Assembly: GCA_009602735.1 (NCBI GenBank)
Contig: WELA01011897.1
Span: 356,759 to 391,091 of the forward strand
From: Mesotaenium endlicherianum
Taxonomy: Eukaryota > Streptophyta > Zygnematophyceae > Zygnematales > Mesotaeniaceae
Direction: 5' to 3'
DNA: 34,333 nt
A model generated the notes under the pieces. It saw only the letters and a list, made by a program, of their open reading frames with translations, did not search any database and had not been told where the DNA came from. Made by a program: the position numbers and the translations under genes. Of the stretch, positions 8,910 through 20,900 are shown piece by piece (the stretch's first letter is position 1; each line of letters begins with the position of its first letter).

Positions 8910-11900
8910 ATGTCTGAACAGGACGTAGACGACACTCATTCAAGTCAATTCGACGACGAGGAGGAATGTGAACTAGTTACTCCCTGCAACACTTCTCGCT
9001 TGACATCGGCTGAGAAGGGCAAAACCAAGGTCTATCCGATTCTACCCTCAGAGCATGACCACGTTCATAAGGTAGACAATCGTGATTCTCCAGGTGCATA
9101 CCAAAATAATTGTACGTATTGTGGCCGTATCAACTTGGGAGGTGCATTTAGAATTAGGTACCATTTGGGGTGTGTTCAAGGGCAAGGAACCGCAGGCTGT
9201 CCTCATGTTCCATCCAACGTTCAGGCTTTCTTTGCTGCCCAGTGCTATGAGAATGATAGGTCTAGATCTTACAAAGTTCCTCTTGCTCAAATGAAGCTTC
9301 TGCAAAAGCGTTCACGTCATGAGCGGACTATGGAGCAGCTGGCATTTGAGAAAGAAATGAAGAGGAGCGGCAATCTTTGCCCTTCCTCTTTCTCTGAAGG
9401 ATCTGCTAAAGGTTCTGGTAGGCAAACTGACCTCCCTGAGGTATGGAAACTAGGTTTCCGTGATCTAGCAGATCAGGCAATTGCCAAGTGGTTTTATGCC
9501 AATGGCATATCTTTTTATGCTGCCAATTGTGCGTCCTATGGACTCATGCTGGACTCCATATCCCGTGCTGGGCCTAACTACTCTGGACCCCTAATGTGGC
9601 ACCTAAGGACAAAGCTTTTGGATTGGGAAATGGCATGTTGTGACATTGAGCTTCGCCAATTCATGGAGAAGCTAAAAGTCACAGGCTGTGTCATATGCTC
9701 CGATGGCTGGTAAGTCTTCTGCTACTGCTGCTGCATTGTAGCTTTGCTTTGCTGCTGCTGCTGCTGCTGGCCTGTTGCTTGCTTTGCTTGTGCTTGCGCT
9801 TGTGCTTCTGGTGGTTTTCTCTGCTGCTGTACTCATATATTATGTGCCCTAGGGTTGTGTGCTGGTAAACTGGTTTGCTGATCTGCTGCTGCTGTTGTTG
9901 TGCTGCTGTGTTGCTGTTGTATTTACCTTATCCTTACCTCGCCTTCTTTTTTCGTGCCTAATAATTTGTTTTTAATTCATGTACAGGACCGACATCACCA
10001 AAAGACCAATCATCAACTTCATTGTTGTGACTCCCATGGGTGAAAAAATGGTGAAGGCGGTCAACTGTGACGGCAAGTTCAAGAGTGGCAAGTTTATCGC
10101 CAAATGCTTTGAGGAGGTCATAGCAGAGATTGGTGCAGAGCATGTTCTCATGATATGCACAGATTCTGCTGGAGCATGCAAGAATGCAAGTATGTCCTTG
10201 TGTCTTTTTACTTTACTGTATCGTGATGTTGTATATTGCAAGTGTGAAGGCCTGGTTTTGCGTAGCTGTGTTGCTTTGCTTGCTTTATTTCTATGCTGCT
10301 GTGTTGGTGTGAGGCTAATTCTCTTGTGCTGCTGTCATAGAGCTGTGCAATCTAGTGTCAGTTGCTGTGATGCTACTCATTCTTCCGTGTGCTGCTGCTG
10401 TCATGCTGTGGTAGGTAGACTCATAGAAGCTAAGTACCCTGCCATTACGTGGAGTGCGTGTGCGGCTCACGGCTTGGACCTCATGTTGGAAGCTATCGTG
10501 AAGATTGATTGGGTTCAACAAACTGTGGAGCGAGCAAAGAATCTTGTGAAATTCATCAGGAACCACCGCAAGCATCTATCTCTCTATCGTGAAGAAGGCC
10601 AGTTGGAGCTCAAATTACCCAACGCGACGCGATTTCTTACCTCCTTCATCCTCTTGGAGCGGCTGAATAATGTATGCATTCAACTTATGAAGCGATGCTT
10701 GTGCTGATGTAATGAATCAGTATATTAGTAGATATAATATTCATTTAATATAATAGTTAATTTAGTTCAGCCTGCTGAACTTTAGTTAGTAGTCAGTCTG
10801 CTGAACTTTAGTTAATAATCAGTCTCCTGGACTTTACATAATTATCAGTTTAATGACTCGGCCAAAAGCAGCAGGCTGAAGTCAACTTAAGTCAGCTTGC
10901 TGACACATTCTTTGACAGCCAGCTGACTTCCGTGCTCGGTAGCAGCGAACTGCCTTGATATGCATCTAAGTACCACCTGCTAGATGAATGGCCAGATGAC
11001 ATCCCCATGATGGATGGCTATTCGGGATGATGGGAGATGGCGGTGGATTTGGTTAACCGAGGTCCTACCAACGTGGTTAACTCCCGGGTAGGCGGTGCCA
11101 TCGCACTGACCGTTGAACAGTAAACTCATTCCATGTACATATGCTAGGCATTGCTCTCGAGTTCGGCATTCGGAAACGAGGCCAACTCTCTTGTACAGCT
11201 TACTGAGAGAGCTCTGAATCCAAGGCGAGAAGCCATTGATACGCACTGTCTTCTAACCTTGCTTATGTATGAGTTTACTGATTTGCATCATTGATGCTAG
11301 TTTACTCGCATTTGACTTACGAGTATTATTCCCTGCTAGTGTATTGTCCTTTGCCGTTTAACTAGTTAACGGAAATACCATAAAGATTACTTGCTGATAT
11401 AAAGATCTTTATTAATTGTTAATCGCCTATTTGGTAAGTCGATTCATTTCAGTGGTATCGGAGCAGTTATCACAGTCTTCTTTGTATGGTAAGGACAAGG
11501 TCTCAAACTAGCAACTCCCGAGACATGGAGAACCAGGATAACGAGAATGTCGAAAACCAGGCGGAAAGCCATGTAGCGGGAAACCGTACCTATTCGGAAG
11601 CAGTAGCGGATACTGCAGCTAGGGAGGCAGCAGATGAGGCAGCTGCTATTGCCTCAGTCGCAGCTCAGCAAGCTGAGGAGGAGATAGCCAGACTAGAAGC
11701 TGAACAAGTAGCAAAGGCCGCTGAAGATATACAAAGGAGGGAAGGACAGCCAGCTGACGAGCGCACTGTTGAAGAACTTATGGCATCAAGGGCCAATGTT
11801 CTGAACCCACCTCCTGCCGTACAACTCAATGTACCCCTAGGTCAAATACGTGACCGGCTGAATGCGGCAGGAATTGCTGCTGCAGGAGCAAGAGGGATTG

Positions 11901-14900
11901 TTGAGGACACTACTCAGCGAGTAGATGCCAATGCTGCTGCTGCATTTGCTAATCTACCACCCCAAAATGTAGACTTGGGAGCATTGTTCGTTCAGATGCA
12001 GTCGCAAATGGCGACCATGTATCAGTCCCAGCAGGAGGACAAAAGAATCATAATGTCCCTACTCCGGGACAGAGACCAACTGGGGTCTCACACCACTAGT
12101 GGTGGTGGCCGAGGGCCTAGTAAGCCCAAGCCGAAACCTCCCCAGGACTATGATCCTGAGGGAAACAGAAAATATTACCTGATCAAGTTTCTCGCGGATG
12201 TTGAGCAGTGGCTGGAGAACTACCCAGAACTGCAAGATTACGAGAAGGTCAGGCACACCGGTGCGCTACTGAAAGGCAGTGCCGCAGACTGGTGGCTTTA
12301 CTGGAAGGAAGAGCGTAAGGCTCGGCAACTCGGTGACCCTACGTGGGTAGAGTTTGTCGAGAAGTTGCATGAGAAGTTTGATGTCATCAACCAGCAGGAG
12401 AAAGCTATCTATGCGATGATCTCCCTGACACTGAAGCAGACCACTTCAGTTGCTGAGTTTGCTCAAAAGTTCCAAGAGAACATGATGAAGCAGCCTGATT
12501 TGCCAGAACGGTATAGGATAGCATACTTCAGGTATGGCTTGAAATCCGAGGTCTCTGGTCATTTTGCTGAGAAAAAGTATGAGAAACTGGCTGACTTGAT
12601 CCAGGATGCTGACGCCTGGGATCAGCAGCAGTTCAATCACAAGCGCCAGAGTAACGCTTTGGTGTCTAAGATTGTCAAAAAGCCCCACGGTTCCTACAAT
12701 GCAGTTGAAGGAGACCAGGCTGAGGATAATCAGGGTGATGAATATGAGTATGAGTACAATGCTATTCAGTCTAGAGGTAGAGGTGGTCCCTCTCGAGGTG
12801 GCTATGGAAGGGGTGGTGGTAGGACTAAGCCGAGACCAGCCTCAGCAAAATCTACTTGCTACCATTGTCAGCAGAAAGGCCACTACAGAGAACAGTGTCC
12901 GGTCAAGCACCTGCCTAAGGTCGAGAGAAAAGACCAGCCTTTAAAAGACAGCAACAGTCAGTAATCCAGTCTACTGACTGTGAGGATGCTAGAGATAGTG
13001 AGTCGTCACTAGCTGCCCTCGTAGCAGGTATTATGGGTCCTGCTGAACTGGATTCACTATGCATGCCTGACAACCAGATAAAGGAGACCATCAGCAATAT
13101 AGACGTCCAGAGAGTGCACACTCTGGATGCTCTTGTTCCACCTGATGTCCAACATTTCTTTGCTACGTCAGGAGAACAATGCGAAAGTCAGGAAAAGACA
13201 GTCCCCCCTATCCTACTGCATTGCATGATTGCAGGTAGGAAGGTGAGGGCATTTGTTGACGGAGGGGCGTCACATACCTTTATCCACAAGGACTTAGTTA
13301 AGCGGCTAAGGCTGCCTACTGTCACCCAAGGGAATAGAAAAATATTCCTTGGAGATGCCTCAAGTATCCCGGGAGGAGTTATAACCAAGCCTATTGAGGT
13401 CCAGTTAGGTTCTGGCATTGCAGTTCTAACTGAAACGCTTACATTTGAGGTACTCAACACTGGCTTTTATGATCTCGTGCTAGGCAGGTCCTGGCTTAAT
13501 AGACATCAAGCTGAAGTGTGTTGGAGCAGAGGTACAGTTAAAGTGAGAGGAGCCAGTGATGGGCAGACTGACTTGGCACCCACCAGTGCTCTTCCTCTTG
13601 TCCTGTGTGGATGGCAAATGAAGGAAAAGAAGAGGCTTCCAGAAGGATGCAAGTTGCTGAATGCAATGGAGTTCGTCAAAAGCTGGAACCAGAAGGAAGA
13701 CAGAATGTTCTGTCTGCTGCTAAGAGAGGTACCTCCGCAACCTGAAGAAGTGGTTGAGAAAAAGGTACACCCTCCGGAGCACCCTACTGCTGCAAACATT
13801 ATTGCTCAGTACACGGATGTGTTTAATATGCCTCCAGGGTTACCCCCTAAGCGGAAAGTAGATCATAGGATTGATCTATTACCTGGTAGCCAGCCACCCT
13901 GGCAACGCACGTATGGCTTGTCTTATTTGGAAAGTGAGGAGTTGAAAACACAGATTGCAGAGCTGGAGGAAAATGGTTACATTTCTCCCAGTAAATCACC
14001 GTACGGCGCACCTATCCTATTTGTTATGAAAAAGGATGGCAGTATGCGGATGTGTGTGGATTACAGAGCCCTGAACAGAATTACAGTCGAGAACAAGTAT
14101 GCTTTACCCAGAATCGAGGACTTGCTTGATACCCTGTCTGGCGCTAAGGTGTTCAGTAAGATAGATCTCAAGAGTGGTTATCATCAAATCAGAATTGCTG
14201 AGGGGGATGAACACAAGACTGCTTTCCGCACACGTTATGGACACTATGAGTTCAACGTGATGCCATTTGGACTGACTAATGCTCCTGCTACCTTTATGGG
14301 TGCTATGAATGACATTTTCAGACCTTATTTGGATAAGTTTGTGCAAGTTTTCCTGGATGATATTTTAATTTTCTCTAAAGATGAAGCTCAGCACACTGAA
14401 AACTTAATTACAGTCCTCGACACTGCGGAAAAATCACTTATATGCTAAAATGAGCAAGTGTGATTTCTTTAAGGAAAATATTGAATTCTTAGGACACGTT
14501 GTCAGTAAGGAAGGCATCAGGGTGGATCCTAAGAAAGTCCAGACCATACGGGACTGGCCAGTACCACAGTCTGTCTCTGAAGTTAGATCCTTCCTCGGGT
14601 TGGCTAACTACTATAGGAGATTTATTGAAAATTATTCCACAAAGGCCAGTAAACTGACTGACCTTACTAAGAAAGACATCGGGTATGTGTGGGGGGAAGA
14701 GCAGCAGGCTGCCTTCCAGACCCTTAAAGATGCCCTTTGTTCTGCCCCAGTGCTAGCCGTGTATGACCCCAGCAAACCGGTGCAGGTGGTTACTGATGCC
14801 TCGGATTTTGCCATGGGTGCTATTTTGTTGCAACCTGCTGACAAAACCACAAAGGATGGTACGGTACGGCAGGAGTGGCATCCTGTGTTGCATGAGTCTA

Positions 14901-17900
14901 TGAAATTTAATCCAGCGGAGATTAATTACTCAGTACATGATAAAGAGCTGCTAGCTATCATTCATGTACTCAAACAGTGGAGAGCATACTTACATGGTAA
15001 AGCTTTTAAGGTGATTACAGATCATCTAGCTCTGACCCACTTTCAGAAGAAGTCCAAGCTGTCGAGGAGGGAGAACCGCTGGAGCCAGATGCTGGAGCAG
15101 TTCCAAGTCCAGATCGACTACAAACCAGGGAAGTTGAATCCTGCTGATGCACTCTCTAGAAGACCTGACTTGCAAGAAAGGAACTTTAGTCAGCATACTG
15201 TAGATAAAGTCCTGTGTGCAGTCACTTCACTAAAGGTGAAAAAGTCCTTCCTTGAACAACTTAGGAAAGCCTACCTTTCTGACCCAACATTTGAGCCCAG
15301 CCCCACTACTGGTGTGTGTCGTGCTACTGCACTCGGGTATAAGCTTAAGGGAGGGGTCTGGGTGACTGAAACCACTTCAGGCAGGCTGAAGCTGGTCATT
15401 CCTGATAATTTGGAAATAAGGTCTCTCTTACTGAGTCAAGCTCATGACAGTCTCCTGGGTGGACATTTGGGGCAGGCCAAAACTGTTGGCAAACTGGCAA
15501 AACATTATCATTGGGAGGGGTTACCCCGGGAGGTCTTGAAATATGTCAAGTCCTGTGACCAGTGTCAGAGAAATAAGTCTCGGCACACACCACCCGGAGG
15601 TCTCTTGCAACCGCTACCCATCCCAGCGGGACGCTGGGAAACTATATCCATGGACTGGGTGGTCTCACTACCAAGAACTGCCAACGGGCATGATTCAATA
15701 CTGGTAGTCGTGGATAAACTGACAAAAATGGTCATTTTTATCCCCACAACTGTCAAAGTGACTGCACTCAAAACAGCGAGACAGTTTTACAACCATGTAG
15801 CATGCCAACATGGGCTCCCTTCTAATATCATCTCAGACAGAGACTCCAAATTCACCTCTAAGTTCTGGAGAGCTTTAATGGGGTTAATGGGAGTCAAACA
15901 GCTGCTCAGCACAGCAAACCACCCTCAGACTGATGGGCAGACTGAAAGAACTAACCGAGTTCTGCAGGAGGTGCTGAGAGCATATATTAACCAAAAACAA
16001 GATAATTGGGATGACCTGTTGCCTCAAATTCAATTTGCGGTCAACAGTGCGGTGCACGCGTCAACGGGCAAAACTCCTTTTGAACTCAGCCTGGGTAGAG
16101 TCCCTAAGTCCCCTCTAGATGTGCTAGGGGAAACTTTAACTCACCCTGAAGGATTGACAACCCGGTCTCCCTCCAGTTAACTCAGGAGTTTGCTGACACC
16201 CTGTCAGAAGTCCAACGAAACTTGCACACGGCCCAAGAAAACCAACAAAAATACGCTAATCAACACCGTCGGGAACTGACATTTTCCAAGGGGGATTTAG
16301 TCAAACTGCATTCTCAGCACCTGTACCTCCCTGGTGTGGTCAAGAAAAAGCTTGGCCCTGTTTGGGTCGGTCCATATTCGGTGGTCCGTCGTGTCGGTCA
16401 GAATGCTTACAAACTGAACATGTCAGCTGAATACACGGGGCACCCGGTCTTTAATGTCTCCTTCCTGGAACCGTACATCAAAGGTGATACACTGTTCACC
16501 GGTCGGTTCCCTGTCCAACCGGGACCTGTCCCCGCTGTCCGGGACGGCGACCCTGAGGAATATGAGGTCGATGAGATTTTAGACGCTCGCTCGGTCCGTC
16601 GATCGTCTAAATATGTCATGAAATACCTCATTCGATGGAAGGGTTACGATGCCTCTGGGGACACTTGGGAGTTTAAGGACCACTTGACCAATGCCAAAGG
16701 GGCGTTGACACGGTTCCACCTTCGGGCCGCTGGAGTCCCTCCATAACTGTCATTTCAGTTGACACGGGAAGGTGACAGGCGGTCCTGTCTCCATTTAAGT
16801 TGGAGGGGAAAATATATGACAGTTAGTGAGCGAGAGCGATAAAAACACACTCATACGTTTATGTGTAGCGCATCGCAACTACGTCAACTTTTAGCAATCA
16901 TCCTGTAAGGTAAACAGCAGCGAAGCCACTATACTAAATACTAACATACTTCCTGCAATCCCTATGACAAAGGTCCATATCCTACTAACTTGTGCCCTGG
17001 TTACATGTGCAGGATGGCGCCCACCACACAAAAGGAGGACAGAAAGCGCAAGGCAGAAGAAGCCAGGAGGACAATGGAGCAATACCAGAAGGAGCTGGCG
17101 GCGACGTCCCTCACCAGGAGAGAACAAGAAAGGGTCCGCAAACAACAAGAGGCGGCAGAAGAGGCACAGAGGAAGAAGGATCAGGAAGCGGAAAACCTCA
17201 GGAAGGCTGAGGAGGAGAGACAGAAGAAACAGCAAGAAGAAGCGGCAGCGGCAGAAGAGGAGAAAAGAAAAAAGATTGAAGCGGACAGACAGAAGAGCTT
17301 GGCCACTTACAGGTATACTGTGGTGGGTGGCCAAAACTTCGATAACCTGAAGGAAGCATTGCTGGCAGCCCAGGAGATCAACAGGCTGGAACAGACAACA
17401 CTGCTACAGAAGGAAGGAGCTACAGCACTGGACAGGTACATCGAGACACACACCGGCGTGGTCCTTTACGAAGATTATGCTAAGATGGTGGGCTATACAG
17501 CAGAGCAGGCCCGGTATCTCGCAGATGATTCAGAGGACAAGCCGGTCCCCATACCGGGAATAGTGGGAGATCAGAGACTCATCCGGATGGTGAGCATGCG
17601 GCCCGATAGCTTTAAGGATACGGTATTCTACCTCACACTCCTGCCAGCTTACAATGAAGTTGAGAGAAGGAGCTGGGAGTACTTGGCCAGGGAAGCAGGA
17701 CAGCAGATGTTCTCTCCCCACTGGTTCCCGTGTAAACTGAGGAAGGCTGAGCACGGACCCCAGTACTACCAGCAGCCAACAGACTGGAGGTGGATGACCG
17801 TCACAAATAAGAAGCAGGAGTGTGACCGAGCCCAACCGGATGACTTCCACTATGGCCTAGACGGCTATCTCATCCTACCACCTCACATTGCCCCTTGGGA

Positions 17901-20900
17901 CCCCAGGCTGAATGGATGCCTGAGCAATATGAATGCAGAGACCAAGGAACATAGGAGGAGGGGAAGAGACTACTTCTCTAAGGGAAAGCATGCCTTTGTC
18001 AAATGGGCAAAGAATGCAGGCCGGATAGATATCAGTAGGCTGAAGGCCAAGCAACCTCCAGCGCGCCCTAAGAAAGGGAGGTCGGTAGACTACTCCATGT
18101 CTACTAGGGAGCAGGACGACTTAGTGGACGAGACCCCTACTCTCTCCGAGGAGGAGGATGAGGAGGATGAGGAAGGAGAACAAGGCAGAGGAGAAGCATC
18201 AGCAGCAGGTACTCAGGATACCCAGCGAGAGGCAGTGGCACTTCCTAAAGAACCACGATCAGGTGTGTGGAATGTGATCCCCGTTATGGCGACAACTGGA
18301 CCCCGCGCTCGCTCCCCCAGCCCACCTGCCCAAGCAGGGGAAGAAGCTGATCTGACTGTACTGGGCAGCAGACACAGACAGAAATCCCCAGAGGACAGGG
18401 GTGCCAGAAGAGGGACACGCGGGTGGGCCAGAGGTATGCCAGCCTCCCCCTCCGCTCAGGGGCATGTACCTCTAGCCAATGTATTTCAGCATCCTACTGG
18501 AATGCCTGTCTATGTGGGAATCAACACCCAAATAGTTGAAGAGCAGGCCACCATCCTCCGTTCTCCTCGAGGGCCAACTTTAGAGCAAACAGGGTTCTTT
18601 AGAAGGCCAGCTGACAGACCTAGAGGGCTGTCCAGATCTAGGTCCAGATCTCCGTCCCCTGATCCTGAAGCCCCAGGAACCACCCCTTAAGGTGACAGGC
18701 TGAAAAGATAGTCAGTAAGGGAGGCTGGTCAGGGTCAGTTTCTTTATTTAAAGCTTTTGCAGTTTAATGTTGTCGAGGCGACAACAAGTTAAGTTGGAGG
18801 GATTGTAATGAATCAGTATATTAGTGGATATAATATTCATTTAAATATAATAGTTAATTAAGTTCAGCCTGCTGAACTTTAGTTAATAATCAGTCTGCTG
18901 GACTTTACATAATTATCAGTTTAATGACTCGGCCGAAAGCAGCAGGCTGAAGTCAACTTAAGTCAGCTTGCTGACACATTCTTTGACAGCCAGCTGACTT
19001 CCGTACTCGGTAGCAGCGAACTGCCTCGATATGCATCTAAGTGTGATATGCTAGATGAATGGCCAGATGACATCCCTATGATGGATGGCTATTCGGGATG
19101 ATGGGAGATGGCGGTGGATTTGGTTAACCGAGGTCCTACCAACGTGGTTAACTCCCGGGTAGGCGGTGCCATCGCACTGACCGTTGAACAGTAAACTCAT
19201 TCCATGTACATATGCTAGGCATTGCTCTCGAGTTCGGCATTCGGAAACGAGGCCAACTCTCTTGTACAGCTTACTGAGAGAACTCTGAATCCAAGGCGAG
19301 AAGCCATTGATACGCACTGTCTTCTAACCTTGCTTATGTATGAGTCTACTGATTTGCATCATTGATGCTAGTTTACTCGCATTTGACTTACGAGTATTAT
19401 TCCCTGCTAGTGTATTGTCCTTTGCCGTTTAATTAGTTAACGGAAATACCATAAGATTACTTGCTGATATAAAGATCTTTATTAATTGATAATCGCCTAT
19501 TTGGTAAGTCGATTCATTTCAGCTGACCTCATGCATGCTACTCACACTACATTTAGCAAAGGGCCTCCACGTTGCTTTAGTGCTTTTGCTTGTGTTGCTG
19601 CTGTAGTTCAGTAACCGTTGCTTTGAGGTGCTGGTGTTCTGCTGTTGGCTTGATATGGTGTGCTGCTGTGATGTGTCTGCTGGCTCTCTCTCTGTTTTGC
19701 TTGCTGTCTTGGGTGGTTAGCTCGTTTGTTGTGCTGCTGCTTTTCTCTCCTCTCCTTTGTCTCTCTTCTCACTCTCTCTCCCCCTCTCTCTCTTGCTTGC
19801 CTTCTTGGCTCGTTTCTGGTCTGTTGGTCTGCTGGTTTTCACTCTTCTCTCCTCTCCTCTCCCTCCCCTCTCACTCTCTGGCTGGTTTTCTATTTTGCTG
19901 GTCTGCTGGTTCTCTCTCTTCTCTCTTCTCTCTCTCTGTTGCTTGCTTGTTGGCTCCTCTCTTGGTTCTCCTCTCCTTTCTCTCTCTCCTCTCTTTTGCT
20001 CGTATGCTCGGCTGGTTTGCAGATATGCTGGTTGTCACTCTCCTCTTCTTCCTCTCTTTTCTCCTCTCTCTCTTTCCCTCTCTCTCACTCCCTTGCTTGC
20101 TCGCTTGTCTAGTCTGTTGGTTCTCCCTCCTATCTCTCCGCTCTTCTCTCTCTCCTCTCTCTCTTTCGCGCTTTCTTGGCTGGTCTGATGCTTTGCTGAT
20201 TGTTTCTCTCCTCTCCTTTCTCTCTCTCCTCTCCTCTCTCCTCTCTCCTCTTGCTCTTCTCTCCTCTCTCTCTCTGTGTCGCTTTCTTGCTTGGATGCTC
20301 TGTTTGTTCTCCTCTCTTCCCTCTCTCCCTCCTCTCTTGCTCGCTTGCTTGGCCGATCTGCAGGTCTGCTGGTTGTCTCTCTCCTCTCATTCCTCTCTTT
20401 TCTTCTCTCTCTCTCTCTCTTCTATCTCTCTTTGGCAATCTCTCTCCCTCTTGCTGGCTTTGTTGGCTTGTTTTCAGGTCTGCAGTCTGATGGTTCTTAC
20501 TTGGCTTGTTTTCTGTTCTGCTTGTTTGCTGGTCCTCTCTCTCCTCTCTCCCCTTCTCCTCTCTTCCCTCTCTCCTTGTCGCTTGCTTGCTTGGCCGCTC
20601 CGTTGGGTCTCTCCTTCCTCTCTTCTCGCTTGCTTGCTTGGCTGCTCTGTTGGTCCTGTCCTTTCTCTCTCCTCTCTCTTGCTCGCTTGCTTGGCTGGTC
20701 TAGAAGTATGCCGGACCTCTCCCCTCTCCCCTCGCTCTCTCTCTATCGCTTGCTTGCTTGGCTGCTCTGCTGCTTCTCCTCTCCTTTCCCTCTCCTCTCC
20801 CTTGCTCGCCTGCTTGGCTGCTCTATAGATCTGCTGGTTCTCTCTCTCCTCTCTTCTCTCTCTCCCTCCCTCTCTCCCTCTTCCTTGCTTGTCTAGTCTG

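Larger units (their letters stand above)
10708..19521 (+). mobile_element. Chromovirus copy A, full-length Ty3/gypsy retrotransposon
   Basis: 8,814 bp from TG to CA with LTRs at both ends, a 5-bp target duplication and a PBS. It carries gag, a frameshift signal, pol with a C-terminal chromodomain, ORF3 and a PPT. The order protease-RT-RNase H-integrase-chromodomain places it among Ty3/gypsy chromoviruses. It lies in intron 3 of the hAT-derived gene, in sense orientation. Pol carries two small deletions relative to copy B, so A is probably non-autonomous now. Confidence 0.95.

Noticed and set aside
10980..11246. 88-codon antisense frame repeated in four LTRs
   Set aside because: It begins with GTG, not ATG. 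Its presence in every LTR follows from LTR duplication, and it is broken in copy C.
17014..18690. ORF3 as a retroviral envelope-like gene
   Set aside because: No signal peptide, transmembrane segment or cysteine-rich ectodomain. Coiled-coil and SR-rich composition point to an intracellular protein.
19590..20828. 412-codon open frame, Leu/Ser/Cys-rich
   Set aside because: Encoded entirely by the CT-rich minisatellite. Overlapping frames are equally open, there is no domain, and it is repeat composition rather than a gene.
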